Shown here: positions 9,639 to 18,515 of the stretch, piece after piece | Layout: each line of letters opens with the position of its first letter | Position numbering within the stretch: the first letter of the stretch is position 1 | Assembly (NCBI GenBank): GCA_944358445.1 | Contig: CALVRC010000010.1 | Span: forward strand, 1-45,624 | DNA: 45,624 nucleotides | Direction: 5' to 3' | DNA from: an uncultured Bacilli bacterium | Lineage (GTDB): Bacteria > Bacillota_I > Bacilli_A > RF39 > UBA660 | Made by a program: the position numbers and the translations under genes | Notes under the pieces: model-generated | Database searches by the model: none | Seen by the model: only the letters and a program-made list of their open reading frames with translations | What the model was told of the DNA's origin: nothing

Positions 9639-11810
9639 TTAACGACTTCTTCCTTTAACATTAGTTGATTCTTGTAATTCTTCTTGTTGTTTTTTTGATA
9701 ATACCCATGCTTTTGCAAATAATTCCAAATCATCTTCATAATCATGTGGATTGATAATTTGTCCATCATTATATAATTTTTCTAAATCGTCATAAGTAAT
9801 TTTTTGATTTTCTTTTTCTAAATCAGTTTTACCGTTTCTTTTCTTTTTATTCATAGCAACTCCTGCTCCTGCTAATGCAACACCACCAGCTGCCATTCCT
9901 AAAGCTGCAGCAGCTTGCTCAGCTACACCAGTATTTGGAAGTTCACTCTTAGGAGTATCTACTGGTCCACCTTTTTCAGGATCAGGTTCTGGATCAGGAT
10001 CAGGTTCAGGATCTGGGTCTGGGTCAGGATCTGGATCTGGATCTGGGTCTGGATCAGGATCAGGATCTGGATCTGGGTCTGGATCAGGATCAGGATCTGG
10101 ATCTGGATCAGGATCTGGGTCTGGATCAGGATCTGGGTCTGGATCAGGATCAGGATCTGGATCATCTGCACCAGGTTTATTTCCTAATTCACTATCAGGA
10201 TCATGAGAATCTTGATAATTATCTTCTAAATCATCATTTTGACCTACATCTATAGTATCATCCTTAATATCAGTACCATTATCCTTATTATTCGTAATCA
10301 CAATTTCACCATCAACTCGTGTATATGTGTTATCACCAATAGTAACTGATAATCCATCTTCATCAGGTAAACCATTAATTATTGGAGTTTCACCTTCAGG
10401 AAGTTTTCCTTGTGATTGTAAATCAGAAATCAAATCAGCTAATTGATCTGGATTTAAGCCAACACCTCCAACAACCAAATGATAATCACCATTTTCATCT
10501 TGGGCAACAAAGTATTCATCACGATCTATATCAACATGTATATCGCCGTTTTCATCTTCATAAACATCATCTTCAGTTTGATTTTGCGAATTTTGATCAT
10601 CTTGAGTGTTTTCCTTTTGAGAAGTCCAGCTGTAAACCTCATTGCCATTTGCATCTCTAACAACAATATTTCCATCAGCATCCTTAGAAGCTGTATAACC
10701 TGAATTACCTAAGTTTCCTGTTTCACCAGGATTGATTTGAGAATTAATTGTATCATAATCAAATACATTTGAATTATTAACTACATCTTCACCATATTTA
10801 TTAGTTAAATCCTCAACAATTTGATCTAATTGGTCTTCAGGAATATTACCAACTATAACTAAACTACCATCTTGTTCAATAATTTGATAGCCTTCATTTT
10901 CTTGTACATTTTCTGAAGTTTCATCAGTTTGTGTCTCTTGGTTTTGTTCACCACCCATAGTATTATCTTCTTGAACTGGTGGATTTTCTGATACAGTATT
11001 ATCTATTTCATCTGATTCTGTATTATTTTCTAAATTTTCATCAACTGTTTCACTGCCAGTATCAATTTGTGAATTATTTAATTCATCATTTTCACTAACT
11101 TCCGTAGTTTCTTGTCCTTCAGTATCCACACTTGAATTTATTTCTGTGTTATCTGTAACTTCTGTATCATTGCCAGTATCTACTTGTGGAACTCTTGAAT
11201 CAATTTCTTCATTTATTCCAGTAGTTACTTCATTTTCTATAGTATTTACAGTAGAATCACTGACTGTATTATCTGTAACCTCTGTAGTACTACCAGTATC
11301 AATTTGTGAATTATTTAATTCATCATTTTCACTAACTTCCGTAGTTTCTTGTTCTTCAGCTGTACCAACACTTAAGTTTGTTTCTGTATCATTAGCGACT
11401 TCTATAGGAGCAGCAGTTTCAACCTGTGGAACTCTTGAATCAATTTCTTCGTTTATTCCAGGAGCTGTTTGATTTTCAAACACACTAGATGTTTGAACAT
11501 TCTCCTGTCCTAAATTAACATCTTGTGCTTGAGCTACTGCATCAGCAATTATAGCATCGTTTTCTGCTTGCATAGAATCATAATCCACAACTTGTTCATT
11601 ACTAACTGGATTAGTTGTATCTACAATATTATTTTCAGCTGCCATAGCAGGTGTTGCACCGAAAAACGTTCCAACAAGTGCTGCAGCAACAGCAATTCCT
11701 CCAAAATTTCTTTTAGGCCCATCAAATAATGCACGTAATCTACTTCTAATAGGTCCATCTGTACTTTCAGCTCTTAAATGTTTAGCATTCTTATACAAAA
11801 TAAATTTCAT
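9639..11810 (-). CDS. LPXTG-type surface protein with long Asp-Pro repeat stalk
   Basis: 723 residues. A long basic n-region (about 35 residues) and hydrophobic core end at PAMAAE, an unusually extended signal peptide. Then comes an acidic Asn/Thr/Glu-rich region holding two ~90-residue near-repeats (each with INEEIDSRVPQV and TTEVSENDELNNSQIDTG), then small beta-type modules (DGSLVIVGNIPEDQLDQIV, DENGDYHLVVGG). A (DP)n stalk of about 60 residues runs to the LPNTG motif at about 624. After the TM helix and KKKR there is a further ~65-residue charged tail, whereas LPXTG proteins normally end after a few basic residues. It may be wall-anchored or remain membrane-anchored with a cytoplasmic tail. 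Promoter at 11873-11901. Confidence 0.85.
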   Translation of the reverse strand: MKFILYKNAKHLRAESTDGPIRSRLRALFDGPKRNFGGIAVAAALVGTFFGATPAMAAENNIVDTTNPVSNEQVVDYDSMQAENDAIIADAVAQAQDVNLGQENVQTSSVFENQTAPGINEEIDSRVPQVETAAPIEVANDTETNLSVGTAEEQETTEVSENDELNNSQIDTGSTTEVTDNTVSDSTVNTIENEVTTGINEEIDSRVPQVDTGNDTEVTDNTEINSSVDTEGQETTEVSENDELNNSQIDTGSETVDENLENNTESDEIDNTVSENPPVQEDNTMGGEQNQETQTDETSENVQENEGYQIIEQDGSLVIVGNIPEDQLDQIVEDLTNKYGEDVVNNSNVFDYDTINSQINPGETGNLGNSGYTASKDADGNIVVRDANGNEVYSWTSQKENTQDDQNSQNQTEDDVYEDENGDIHVDIDRDEYFVAQDENGDYHLVVGGVGLNPDQLADLISDLQSQGKLPEGETPIINGLPDEDGLSVTIGDNTYTRVDGEIVITNNKDNGTDIKDDTIDVGQNDDLEDNYQDSHDPDSELGNKPGADDPDPDPDPDPDPDPDPDPDPDPDPDPDPDPDPDPDPDPDPDPDPDPDPDPDPEPDPDPEPDPEKGGPVDTPKSELPNTGVAEQAAAALGMAAGGVALAGAGVAMNKKKRNGKTDLEKENQKITYDDLEKLYNDGQIINPHDYEDDLELFAKAWVLSKKQQEELQESTNVKGRSR
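9977..10164 (-). repeat. In-frame hexanucleotide-type simple repeat coding for (Asp-Pro)n
   Basis: About 190 bp of alternating GATCC/GACCC-type units (seen on the plus strand as ggatct/ggatca/gggtct) encode the Asp-Pro stalk, with a few Glu substitutions near its end. Long open frames on both strands here are by-products of the repeat. Such tracts tend to change length. Confidence 0.9.
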
Positions 11811-11826
11811 ATTTATCCCCCATTTC

Positions 11827-11847
11827 CTAAATCATAAAATTAAGCAT
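11827..11847 (-). other. Possible six-codon leader ORF before the surface-protein gene
   Basis: In the leader, AAGGAG is followed by ATA ATG and the tiny frame M-L-N-F-M-I-stop, ending 16 nt before the ATG of the LPXTG gene. It has its own Shine-Dalgarno site and could be a leader peptide, but six codons give little proof. Confidence 0.3.
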
Positions 11848-11872
11848 TATTCTCCTTGTTAATTTGCCAGAT

Positions 11873-11901
11873 ATAATATCACTAAACTAATTATTTGTCA
11901 A
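11873..11901 (-). promoter_or_regulatory. Promoter of the surface-protein operon
   Basis: TTGACA (11896-11901), 17 bp spacer, TATTAT (11873-11878) on the minus strand, giving a leader of about 55 nt before ATG 11810. Confidence 0.8.
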
Positions 11902-11918
11902 ATTAACACAATAATAAT

Positions 11919-12473
11919 TTAAACATATATAAAAGGTTCAATTTCGCTATATTCTTCTTTCAAAATTTCCATTTGAATTTCATCATAAAATTTTCCTTTA
12001 AAATAATGTGATTTATGTCTTGTTCCAAACTTTTTAAACCCTAAACTTTCATACACCTTGATAGCTCTTTTATTAAATGAATACACACTAAGCATAATAT
12101 TATTTAAATTAAGGTTATTAAAACCATATTCTAAAAGTAACTTTATAGCTTCTTTACCGTAACCCTTACCACGATTACTATCATCACCAATAAATATTCC
12201 TAAAACTGCATTTCGATGAATCAAATCAGCCTCAATTAAACTTATATTACCAATAAGTTTATCATTTTCTTTCAGGACAATAGCAAAATTATACTTATTT
12301 TGATTTTCCTTAAGCCACTCCTTTTCACTTTCTAAAGTTGTAATTTTTGTATCCATTCCTATATTTTCACTAACAGTTGGATCATTCAGCCATTTAACAT
12401 AAATTGCCGCATCTTCAACACTCATTGGTGACAAATATAATCTGTTTCCTACTAACTTTGGAAAATACTTCAT
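11919..12473 (-). CDS. GNAT family N-acetyltransferase (RimJ/RimL type)
   Basis: Transfers an acetyl group from acetyl-CoA to an amine; RimJ/L-type members act on protein N-termini or small molecules. 184 residues from ATG 12473, which has AAGGTG six bases upstream; an earlier in-frame GTG (12482) overlaps that site and is less likely. The family start GNRLYLSPMSVEDA, the acetyl-CoA loop DDSNRGKGYGKEAI (R/Q-x-x-G-x-G/A type) and the C-terminal NKRAIKVYESLGFKKFG are all present. Lies between murD and the surface-protein operon on the same strand. Substrate unknown. Confidence 0.88.
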   Translation of the reverse strand: MKYFPKLVGNRLYLSPMSVEDAAIYVKWLNDPTVSENIGMDTKITTLESEKEWLKENQNKYNFAIVLKENDKLIGNISLIEADLIHRNAVLGIFIGDDSNRGKGYGKEAIKLLLEYGFNNLNLNNIMLSVYSFNKRAIKVYESLGFKKFGTRHKSHYFKGKFYDEIQMEILKEEYSEIEPFIYV

Positions 12474-12582
12474 CACAAACACCTTCTACACCTATAATTA
12501 TAACAGAATAATAACATTTTTACCATTCTTTTTCAAAACTTTTATCTTATTTTACATCCCTATAATTACTATATAAAGATTG

Positions 12583-13908
12583 CTAGCTAAGTTCACTAAC
12601 AATCTTTTTAAATTCATCACCACGTTCTTCAAAATTTTTATATTGATCCCAGCTTGCACAAGCCGGACTAAAAAGTATTGTATCACCCTCTAAAGAAATA
12701 TTATATGCAGCATGAGTTGCTTCTTCCAAATTATCTGTTACCGTTACATCTATATTATTCTTATTAGCAAACTCTTTAATTCGCATTTTTGTTTCACCAT
12801 AACATACAATATGCTTAACATTTTTCAAATATGGAAGCAAGGGCTCAAAGCTATGTCCTCTATCTAAGCCACCTAAAATAAGTACAATTTCATTATCAAA
12901 TGATTTTAAAGCTGTTATAGTAGAATCAACATTAGTAGCCTTTGAATCATTATAAAATTCTCTCTCATTAATTCTCCTTGCAAACTCAATTCTATGCTCA
13001 ACACCAGCAAAATTATTTAAAACCTCTTTAATAACTTTATCAGAAATATTAAATTCCTTAGCTACTAAAATTGCTGCCATTATATTTTCATAATTATGAA
13101 TTCCTTTAACTCTAATATCAGAAAGACTAACTATAATATCACCTTTATAAATAATATTGTTATCTTTTATACAAATATCAGCATCACCCTTAGAAGAAAA
13201 ATATTCTTTTCTAGCCACCAAGTTCTTAGTAAGTTTACAAACTTCTTCATCTCCACTATTTAAAATAGCTAAACTTTTTTCATCTTGATTATTAAAAATT
13301 CGTAATTTATTTAATTTATATTTTTCATAACTACCAAAGAAATCCAAATGAACCTGATATAAATTAGTTAACACTGCAACATCCACCTTGAATTTATCTA
13401 AATTAACCAGTTGATGGCTAGAAATCTCAGTAACTATAATATCACCATCTTTAATATCAGCTATTTGACTACATAAAGGATAACCAATATTTCCAGCCAA
13501 ATGAACAGATAAACCAGCACTTTTCAAAAATTCATAAGCAATTGTTGTTGTTGTTGTCTTACCATTAGAACCAGTAATACCAACTATTTTTACACTAGGC
13601 AAATATCTATAAGCAACTTCTAGTTCTGTAATAATAGGAATTCTAAACTTATTAGCTTTTAAAACAACTGGGTGATCAAGTCTAACACCAGGATTTTTAA
13701 CCACATAATTATAACTTTCATCAAAAATTTCTTCCTGATTCTTAGTAATAATTACATTAACCCCTAAATTTTCTAACTCCTTTATTAATTCTAAATCATC
13801 GCATTTAATATCAGTAATTAAAACATGATTATCCTTAGCCAAAAGTTTTGCAACTGAAACCCCACTTTTACCCATACCTAAAACAAATATTTTCTTATTT
13901 TTAAACAT
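12583..13908 (-). CDS. murD: UDP-N-acetylmuramoyl-L-alanine--D-glutamate ligase
   Basis: Adds D-glutamate to UDP-MurNAc-L-Ala in cytoplasmic peptidoglycan precursor synthesis. 441 residues, normal length. N-terminal UMP-binding part with VLGMGKSGVSVAKLL; central ATP site GITGSNGKTTTTTIAYEF; the family's HRIEFARRINEREFYNDSKATN stretch, which includes the DSKATN motif; and C-terminal ILGGLDRGHSF and FSPACASWDQYKNFEERG. It shows that the organism makes a cell wall. It follows the histidine-kinase-like gene by 28 bp across a small hairpin; other mur genes are not adjacent. Confidence 0.96.
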   Translation of the reverse strand: MFKNKKIFVLGMGKSGVSVAKLLAKDNHVLITDIKCDDLELIKELENLGVNVIITKNQEEIFDESYNYVVKNPGVRLDHPVVLKANKFRIPIITELEVAYRYLPSVKIVGITGSNGKTTTTTIAYEFLKSAGLSVHLAGNIGYPLCSQIADIKDGDIIVTEISSHQLVNLDKFKVDVAVLTNLYQVHLDFFGSYEKYKLNKLRIFNNQDEKSLAILNSGDEEVCKLTKNLVARKEYFSSKGDADICIKDNNIIYKGDIIVSLSDIRVKGIHNYENIMAAILVAKEFNISDKVIKEVLNNFAGVEHRIEFARRINEREFYNDSKATNVDSTITALKSFDNEIVLILGGLDRGHSFEPLLPYLKNVKHIVCYGETKMRIKEFANKNNIDVTVTDNLEEATHAAYNISLEGDTILFSPACASWDQYKNFEERGDEFKKIVSELS

Positions 13909-13925
13909 AATTTATCTCCTATCTA

Positions 13926-13948
13926 AAAAGGTTTTATTAAAACCTTTT
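13926..13948 (-). terminator. Hairpin between kinase-like gene and murD
   Basis: AAAAGGTTTT / AAAACCTTTT with a 3-nt loop, followed by T-rich sequence on the minus strand. The kinase gene's stop codon sits in the loop. It probably reduces read-through into murD. Confidence 0.6.
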
Positions 13949-15760
13949 CATAATTCTATCAATTTCAGACTCTAATTTTGATTTCATAATACAGTCAGCA
14001 AATCCATCCTGTAAATAATGAAGCCTAATAAATTCCTTATTATCATTAATCATAACCACAACAGGAATATTAAATTTCTTATTCTTCTTAAGCTCTTTTA
14101 AAACTTCCAAAGCGCTATAAGTACTAGTCTCGTCATCTAATAATATTAAATCATATTTAATATTAGAAGCAATTTTTTCAATAGCATCTCTACCAAACAA
14201 TGACCCACTTACTGAAGCATCATGGTTTTCAAGAAAAGTTGTAATTTGTGCAAGTTCTTTAGCATCATCATCAACAACCATAACCCTTTTATTTCTATAT
14301 AAACTTTGCTCATAACTTTCGAGTTTTTTAGAAATCTCAGTTTCTTTAGATTCAACAATCTTTTGTTCAAGTACTATACTAATAGTTGTACCAGATTTTT
14401 CTTCACTTTTAACCATAAAGTTACCACCAAGTAAAGAAATCAACTTTTTAACTTCTTTCAAGTTTAAAATATCTCCGTCACGATTTTTTAAATCAATACG
14501 CGAAAGTTCTTCACTATTTAAGCTTAAAATATTATTAACTTCTTCAATACTTATACCATCTCCGGTATCACTAATAGTAATAATAAGTCTGCACACACCA
14601 TATTTAACAATTCCACTAACATCTAAATTAATTTCTCCAGTATTAGTATGTTTTAAAGCATTAGTTAATACCGAATTAACGGCTTGCTTTAACTTAATAG
14701 AATCACCATATAAATAACTAGGAATTACATTACTAATAGTAAAATTAAATTTAACGTCTTTATCTATTTGCTTTTCAAATCTATATTTAATTTCTTTGAA
14801 AATATTAACTGGATTATAACGGCTATCAAATATTTTTAATTTTTTAGTAGTCATACTAGAAACATCAAGTGCATCATTAATCAAATAATCAAGATTATTA
14901 CTAGTATTATTAATATATTTAATACCTTCTTTAATTTCCTTCATATCATTATAATCCTGTAATTTTTCACTAATTTCTATAATATCTTTAACCGGTTTTT
15001 TAATATCTTGTGTCATTCTAAATAAGAAATTAGAAGTATCTTGATTAGACTTTTCAACTAATTTTTTATTCCTATAAAGTTCTTCCATCATCTGAACATC
15101 TGGATTTTCAATTGTAAAATACATAAGCACAGTTATAAAAGCAAATGTAGAATTAATTAAAATAATACCAGGATTAACATTTCTAATAATTAAAACAATA
15201 ATCATCAAAACAATTAAAACGTACAAAGGATAATATTGTCTATTTTTCATATTCTTTTTATTTTTAAAAACGCACCAAATATCAAACAAAATAGTAGCTC
15301 CACCAAAAATCATTAATAAATTAGCAGATGGGCCGTAACTATAAACGTATTCACCATCACTATAATAATAAAGTGGTAAAACAAATGATAAGACAAATAA
15401 GACTGCATATATAATACCCAAAACAGCATTTATTCTTTTTTTACTATGTTTAAGTGAAAATTTATCCTTAAAAGTCACAAAAAATACATAACAGGTAAAT
15501 ACAAATAACCAACTTAACATATATAAAATAAAAATTCTATTGACAACAGCACACATTATTTCATGAAAAATTGAAACATGTTCATAAAAAGTAAAATAAC
15601 AACAAATAAGTTCATTAAATAAACCGAAAATATTCATACAAACCATTAGTTTATATATTTTATTTTCAATATTATTAATTCTTCTTTTAGTAAAATACAA
15701 AATTGTAAGCATAATACTATAAATTAAACTACAAATTATAACTGATACACCTATTATCAT
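13937..15760 (-). CDS. Membrane hybrid histidine-kinase-like protein with degenerate phosphoacceptor
   Basis: 607 residues: about six to seven TM helices (1-218), a coiled linker, a HisKA-like helix pair (about 244-300), an HATPase_c domain (about 320-465) with N-box SVLTNALKHT and G1 box ISDTGDGI, and a C-terminal receiver domain (about 491-605) with acidic pocket VDDD, candidate phospho-Asp 542 (LILLDDE) and Lys 593. In the H-box the usual M-S-H-E-I-R is M-T-Q-D-I-K, so position 251 is Gln and the normal phosphorylated His is gone. The receiver's conserved Thr/Ser is Ile 571. It may sense a signal without classical phosphotransfer or act with a partner. No response-regulator gene is adjacent. 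The upstream region shares an element with the PAP2 gene. Confidence 0.82.
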   Translation of the reverse strand: MIIGVSVIICSLIYSIMLTILYFTKRRINNIENKIYKLMVCMNIFGLFNELICCYFTFYEHVSIFHEIMCAVVNRIFILYMLSWLFVFTCYVFFVTFKDKFSLKHSKKRINAVLGIIYAVLFVLSFVLPLYYYSDGEYVYSYGPSANLLMIFGGATILFDIWCVFKNKKNMKNRQYYPLYVLIVLMIIVLIIRNVNPGIILINSTFAFITVLMYFTIENPDVQMMEELYRNKKLVEKSNQDTSNFLFRMTQDIKKPVKDIIEISEKLQDYNDMKEIKEGIKYINNTSNNLDYLINDALDVSSMTTKKLKIFDSRYNPVNIFKEIKYRFEKQIDKDVKFNFTISNVIPSYLYGDSIKLKQAVNSVLTNALKHTNTGEINLDVSGIVKYGVCRLIITISDTGDGISIEEVNNILSLNSEELSRIDLKNRDGDILNLKEVKKLISLLGGNFMVKSEEKSGTTISIVLEQKIVESKETEISKKLESYEQSLYRNKRVMVVDDDAKELAQITTFLENHDASVSGSLFGRDAIEKIASNIKYDLILLDDETSTYSALEVLKELKKNKKFNIPVVVMINDNKEFIRLHYLQDGFADCIMKSKLESEIDRIMKRF

Positions 15761-15784
15761 AAACGTAACCTCCCCATTATTTAC

Positions 15785-15814
15785 ATTATATCACGTTAAA
15801 GAGCAAAATACCAA
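15785..15814 (-). promoter_or_regulatory. Promoter of the kinase-like gene
   Basis: TATAAT (15785-15790) with TTGGTA (15809-15814) 18 bp upstream on the minus strand. The PAP2 gene has the same arrangement (TTGGCA, 18 bp, TATAAT). Confidence 0.6.
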
Positions 15815-15873
15815 AATAAATTTTGATATTAGCTTACCTCACGGAAGCTTTTTCTATTCAGGTAAAATCTAAG
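15809..15873 (-). repeat. Duplicated upstream element E, copy 1
   Basis: About 65 bp that recurs at 45557-45624 upstream of the PAP2 phosphatase gene. It contains the palindrome CAAAATTTATTTTG, then AGCTT-CC GTGA GGTAAGCT, which forms a stem with a GTGA loop, and a shared CTTAG block. It overlaps the -35 box at its gene-proximal end. The function is unknown; candidates are an operator region or an RNA element. The remaining bases of the 15761-16044 gap hold nothing else that I recognise. Confidence 0.6.
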
Positions 15874-16031
15874 ACTCTTCCATAAACCAAATAATTGCAG
15901 TTATACTTTATATGACATACCATCACCTTCCATTTTTATTACAATCGATATAAAATATACAATTTATCTCATAAGTTTTTATTACCTATAATCTATTTTT
16001 TACAAAACAAATTCCTAATACACAAAAAAAC

Positions 16032-16046
16032 AATGGTTTTTCCATT
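16032..16046 (-). terminator. Terminator of the AMP-ligase gene
   Basis: AATGG / CCATT with a 5-nt A loop on the minus strand, followed by GTTTTTTTG and overlapping the stop codon. The stem is short, but the T run is good. Confidence 0.65.
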
Positions 16047-17913
16047 ATTTTTTTATTTTTTGATTATGTTTTGCTATAGCTTTTTCATTAGCATCTTGTT
16101 GTAATTTTTTAATATCTATTTTTGCAACCGGAGTAAGTGGCATAACATCTAAACATTCATATGCACTAGGCCATTTAAAATCAGGTAATTTTGATTCACA
16201 TAATAATTGTAAACGTTCTTCTATTTCTTTAATATCATTATACCCAGGTTTTAAAGTATAATAAACCTTTAGAAGTTGATCATTATCAATTTCAGGATTA
16301 TCAAATCCAACAACCTTAACATCGTCAATAGCTGGATCAAGTAAAATAACATCTTCTATTTCCTTAGGTGGAGTTTTAAATCCAGTATAACGAGCTACAA
16401 ATTCCTTAGAACGTCCAACAATATAAACTACACCATCTTCATCTACAAATCCAATGTCACCAGTATGCAACCATGTTCTACCATCATGTTCAATTAAAGT
16501 ATTTTTAGTTGCTTCTTCATTATTATAATAACCTTTCATTACATTAGGTCCAGATATACATATCTCACCAGTAAATTCATCAGGCACATTATATCCCATT
16601 TTATTTGGGACATAAGGAAGTTCCTTATAACTAACACTACCATCTTCATTTTCTATTGTTCTAAAAGTAGAAACCACACACATTGGCATTGTTAAACCTG
16701 CAGATTGAGCCTTAGCATATTCTTCAGTTCCAGGAGCAGACGCCGCTCCAGCACATTCAGTCAATCCATATCCAACCCTTAAACATGTTGGCCCACCATG
16801 AGTTTCCAAAAATTCATTAACTGTTTTTTCATGATTAACATTAATATTTTTTCCACCTAAAATTGGTGAATAAAATGCTGAAAAATCAATATTTTGTGCA
16901 TCAGGATGTTTTATTAATTCAGTATAAAAATTAGGTCCACCCGCCATATGATTAATCGGTTTTCCCATCTTATTTCTTCTATTAAAAGCTTTAATCATAC
17001 TTTCAATTGATGGCTGCGGCTCTAAAACAGTTTCCATACCTTTAGCAAGAGGTAAATGAAGTCCATCCACAACACCAAAAGCAATAAAATCAGGCATTAA
17101 ATCATACCAAGTATGTTCACGTTTAAAATCAAAACCAGCATTTATACATTGATATACAGCTCCATTGATTGTATCATTGGTAAGTTCTACAAGCTTTGGT
17201 TCGCCAGTAGTTCCTCCTGTACCAATAGTAACAACAGTTCTATTTTGCTCGTATTTTGGTAAAGTAATTTCTCTTACATTTCTACCATCTTTAAGAAATT
17301 GCTTCCAATTTATACAACCTTTAGCAAAATCAGTAGTTTTCATATTTTTAGCATTCTTAAGTAAATCCAAATTATTCAAAATAGCCATCAAAGTAACTGA
17401 ATTACTAGGTGATATCATAATAAGCTCTTCACAAGATGTATTCTTTTTAGCATTTTTTAAAGCATCATTTGTTGCTGTCGTTGCAATTACAAGTTTTGAG
17501 TCAACCCTATCAATTGCATGTTCTAAATAACTTGCAGGATATCTCGGATCAACCAAATTAGCCACTGCTCCTATTCTACTCAATGCATATATTAAATAAA
17601 ATGTTTCAGGCTGAGTTGGCAACATTAAAGTAACAAAATCGCCTTCTTTTACCCCATATTCTTTTAAAGATTGAACAGTCTTATTAATATTATCAAAAAA
17701 TTGTTTATAAGTAATTCTCGCTCCTAAATAATCAAAAGCATAATTTTCTAAAAAAAACTTATTATTTTGATAAATATAATCATAGATTGTCATCAAAGGC
17801 ATTGCGTTTCCATCGTATTGAAAATTTTTTTCATGATTTTTATCAATAGATGGAAAACCAGTCTTCTTATTTACATCTAACAGCTCACTACTTTGTATAT
17901 TTACGTTATCCAT
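16045..17913 (-). CDS. AMP-forming acyl-CoA synthetase-like enzyme
   Basis: Member of the ANL superfamily, which activates a carboxylate as acyl-AMP and usually passes it to CoA. 622 residues from ATG 17913, which follows GGGGGGAA; the longer frame to 17958 lacks a ribosome site. Motifs: phosphate-binding loop TIGTGGTTGEPK, GYGLTE, LHTGDIGFVDEDG, hinge VGRSKEFVARYTGFKTPP and the C-terminal catalytic Lys in TPVAKIDIKKL. Two short insertions (near 185-235 and 395-430) make it longer than fatty acyl-CoA ligases (~550). The substrate cannot be read from sequence; medium-chain or aromatic acids are possible. It is a monocistronic unit with its own terminator. Confidence 0.85.
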   Translation of the reverse strand: MDNVNIQSSELLDVNKKTGFPSIDKNHEKNFQYDGNAMPLMTIYDYIYQNNKFFLENYAFDYLGARITYKQFFDNINKTVQSLKEYGVKEGDFVTLMLPTQPETFYLIYALSRIGAVANLVDPRYPASYLEHAIDRVDSKLVIATTATNDALKNAKKNTSCEELIMISPSNSVTLMAILNNLDLLKNAKNMKTTDFAKGCINWKQFLKDGRNVREITLPKYEQNRTVVTIGTGGTTGEPKLVELTNDTINGAVYQCINAGFDFKREHTWYDLMPDFIAFGVVDGLHLPLAKGMETVLEPQPSIESMIKAFNRRNKMGKPINHMAGGPNFYTELIKHPDAQNIDFSAFYSPILGGKNINVNHEKTVNEFLETHGGPTCLRVGYGLTECAGAASAPGTEEYAKAQSAGLTMPMCVVSTFRTIENEDGSVSYKELPYVPNKMGYNVPDEFTGEICISGPNVMKGYYNNEEATKNTLIEHDGRTWLHTGDIGFVDEDGVVYIVGRSKEFVARYTGFKTPPKEIEDVILLDPAIDDVKVVGFDNPEIDNDQLLKVYYTLKPGYNDIKEIEERLQLLCESKLPDFKWPSAYECLDVMPLTPVAKIDIKKLQQDANEKAIAKHNQKIKK

Positions 17914-18002
17914 TAAATTCCCCCCGATCAATTGTAATATACAAATAAAATATAACATTTTCTAGCATTTTTTACAATAATATCAATCAAAAAATAAAAA
18001 AA

Positions 18003-18022
18003 ACGAATAATTTTTTACTCGT
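18003..18022 (-). terminator. Terminator of the small membrane-protein gene
   Basis: ACGAGTAA / TTATTCGT (one G-U pair) followed by eight Ts on the minus strand, just after the stop of the gene at 18029. Confidence 0.8.
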
Positions 18023-18028
18023 TTAACC

Positions 18029-18388
18029 TCATTTGCGTAAAGTTTTTACTTTATCTATTTTCTGTTTCTTTTCTTTTTCTAATCCTTCTAAAATTCCTTT
18101 ATTCATATATATTTGATAATTTAATTCACCAATTTTAATTTTTTTAACAGCATAAGGAAGCATAGCACCAACAACATATCCTCCCATACTAGCAAACATC
18201 ATTAAATCAAGTGCCGGTACTTTAACTCTAGCCATGCCAACAATAGCTCCAATAGATCCACATATACAAACATGAGAAAACTTAACTTCTCTATCACTTA
18301 TTTGATTTTTTTTGTCAATATATCTATCAATTAATTCTTCTGTAACATCTATATTCATATTTATCTGTTTTAAACTTTTTTCTTTCAA
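18029..18388 (-). CDS. Small membrane protein of unknown function
   Basis: About 119 residues: a charged N-terminal helix, two hydrophobic segments (VCICGSIGAIVGMARV and LMMFASMGGYVVGAMLPY) forming a probable helical hairpin, and a Lys-rich C-terminal helix. I do not recognise the family. The start is uncertain: TTG 18388 follows GGTGAT by four bases; an ATG at 18358 lacks a clear site; further GTG/TTG codons lie upstream to 18400. It has its own terminator and is the last minus-strand gene before the plus-strand tRNA-linked island. Confidence 0.65.
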   Translation of the reverse strand: MKEKSLKQINMNIDVTEELIDRYIDKKNQISDREVKFSHVCICGSIGAIVGMARVKVPALDLMMFASMGGYVVGAMLPYAVKKIKIGELNYQIYMNKGILEGLEKEKKQKIDKVKTLRK

Positions 18389-18473
18389 AATAATCACCAA
18401 TTAGATATTATAAAGATTATTAAATTAAAAATCAATCATATTTTCCAATTTCACAAAATTATCTACAAAAGTA

Positions 18474-18502
18474 TTGAAAGATTTTTTTTATTTTGATATA
18501 AT
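18474..18502 (+). promoter_or_regulatory. Promoter of the tRNA-Met gene
   Basis: TTGAAA (18474-18479), 17 bp, TATAAT (18497-18502), 13 bp before the first base of the tRNA. Confidence 0.88.
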
Positions 18503-18515
18503 GTTTTTGTCGCAT

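Noticed and set aside
9977-10164. CRISPR-like repeat
   Set aside because: Units are contiguous 6-bp repeats in frame with a protein, with no spacers and no cas genes.
9915-10187. Long open frames on both strands across the Asp-Pro tract
   Set aside because: They are low-complexity by-products of the hexanucleotide repeat (Trp/Ile/Arg or Gln/Ile runs), with no ribosome site; only the surface-protein frame is continuous with domains.
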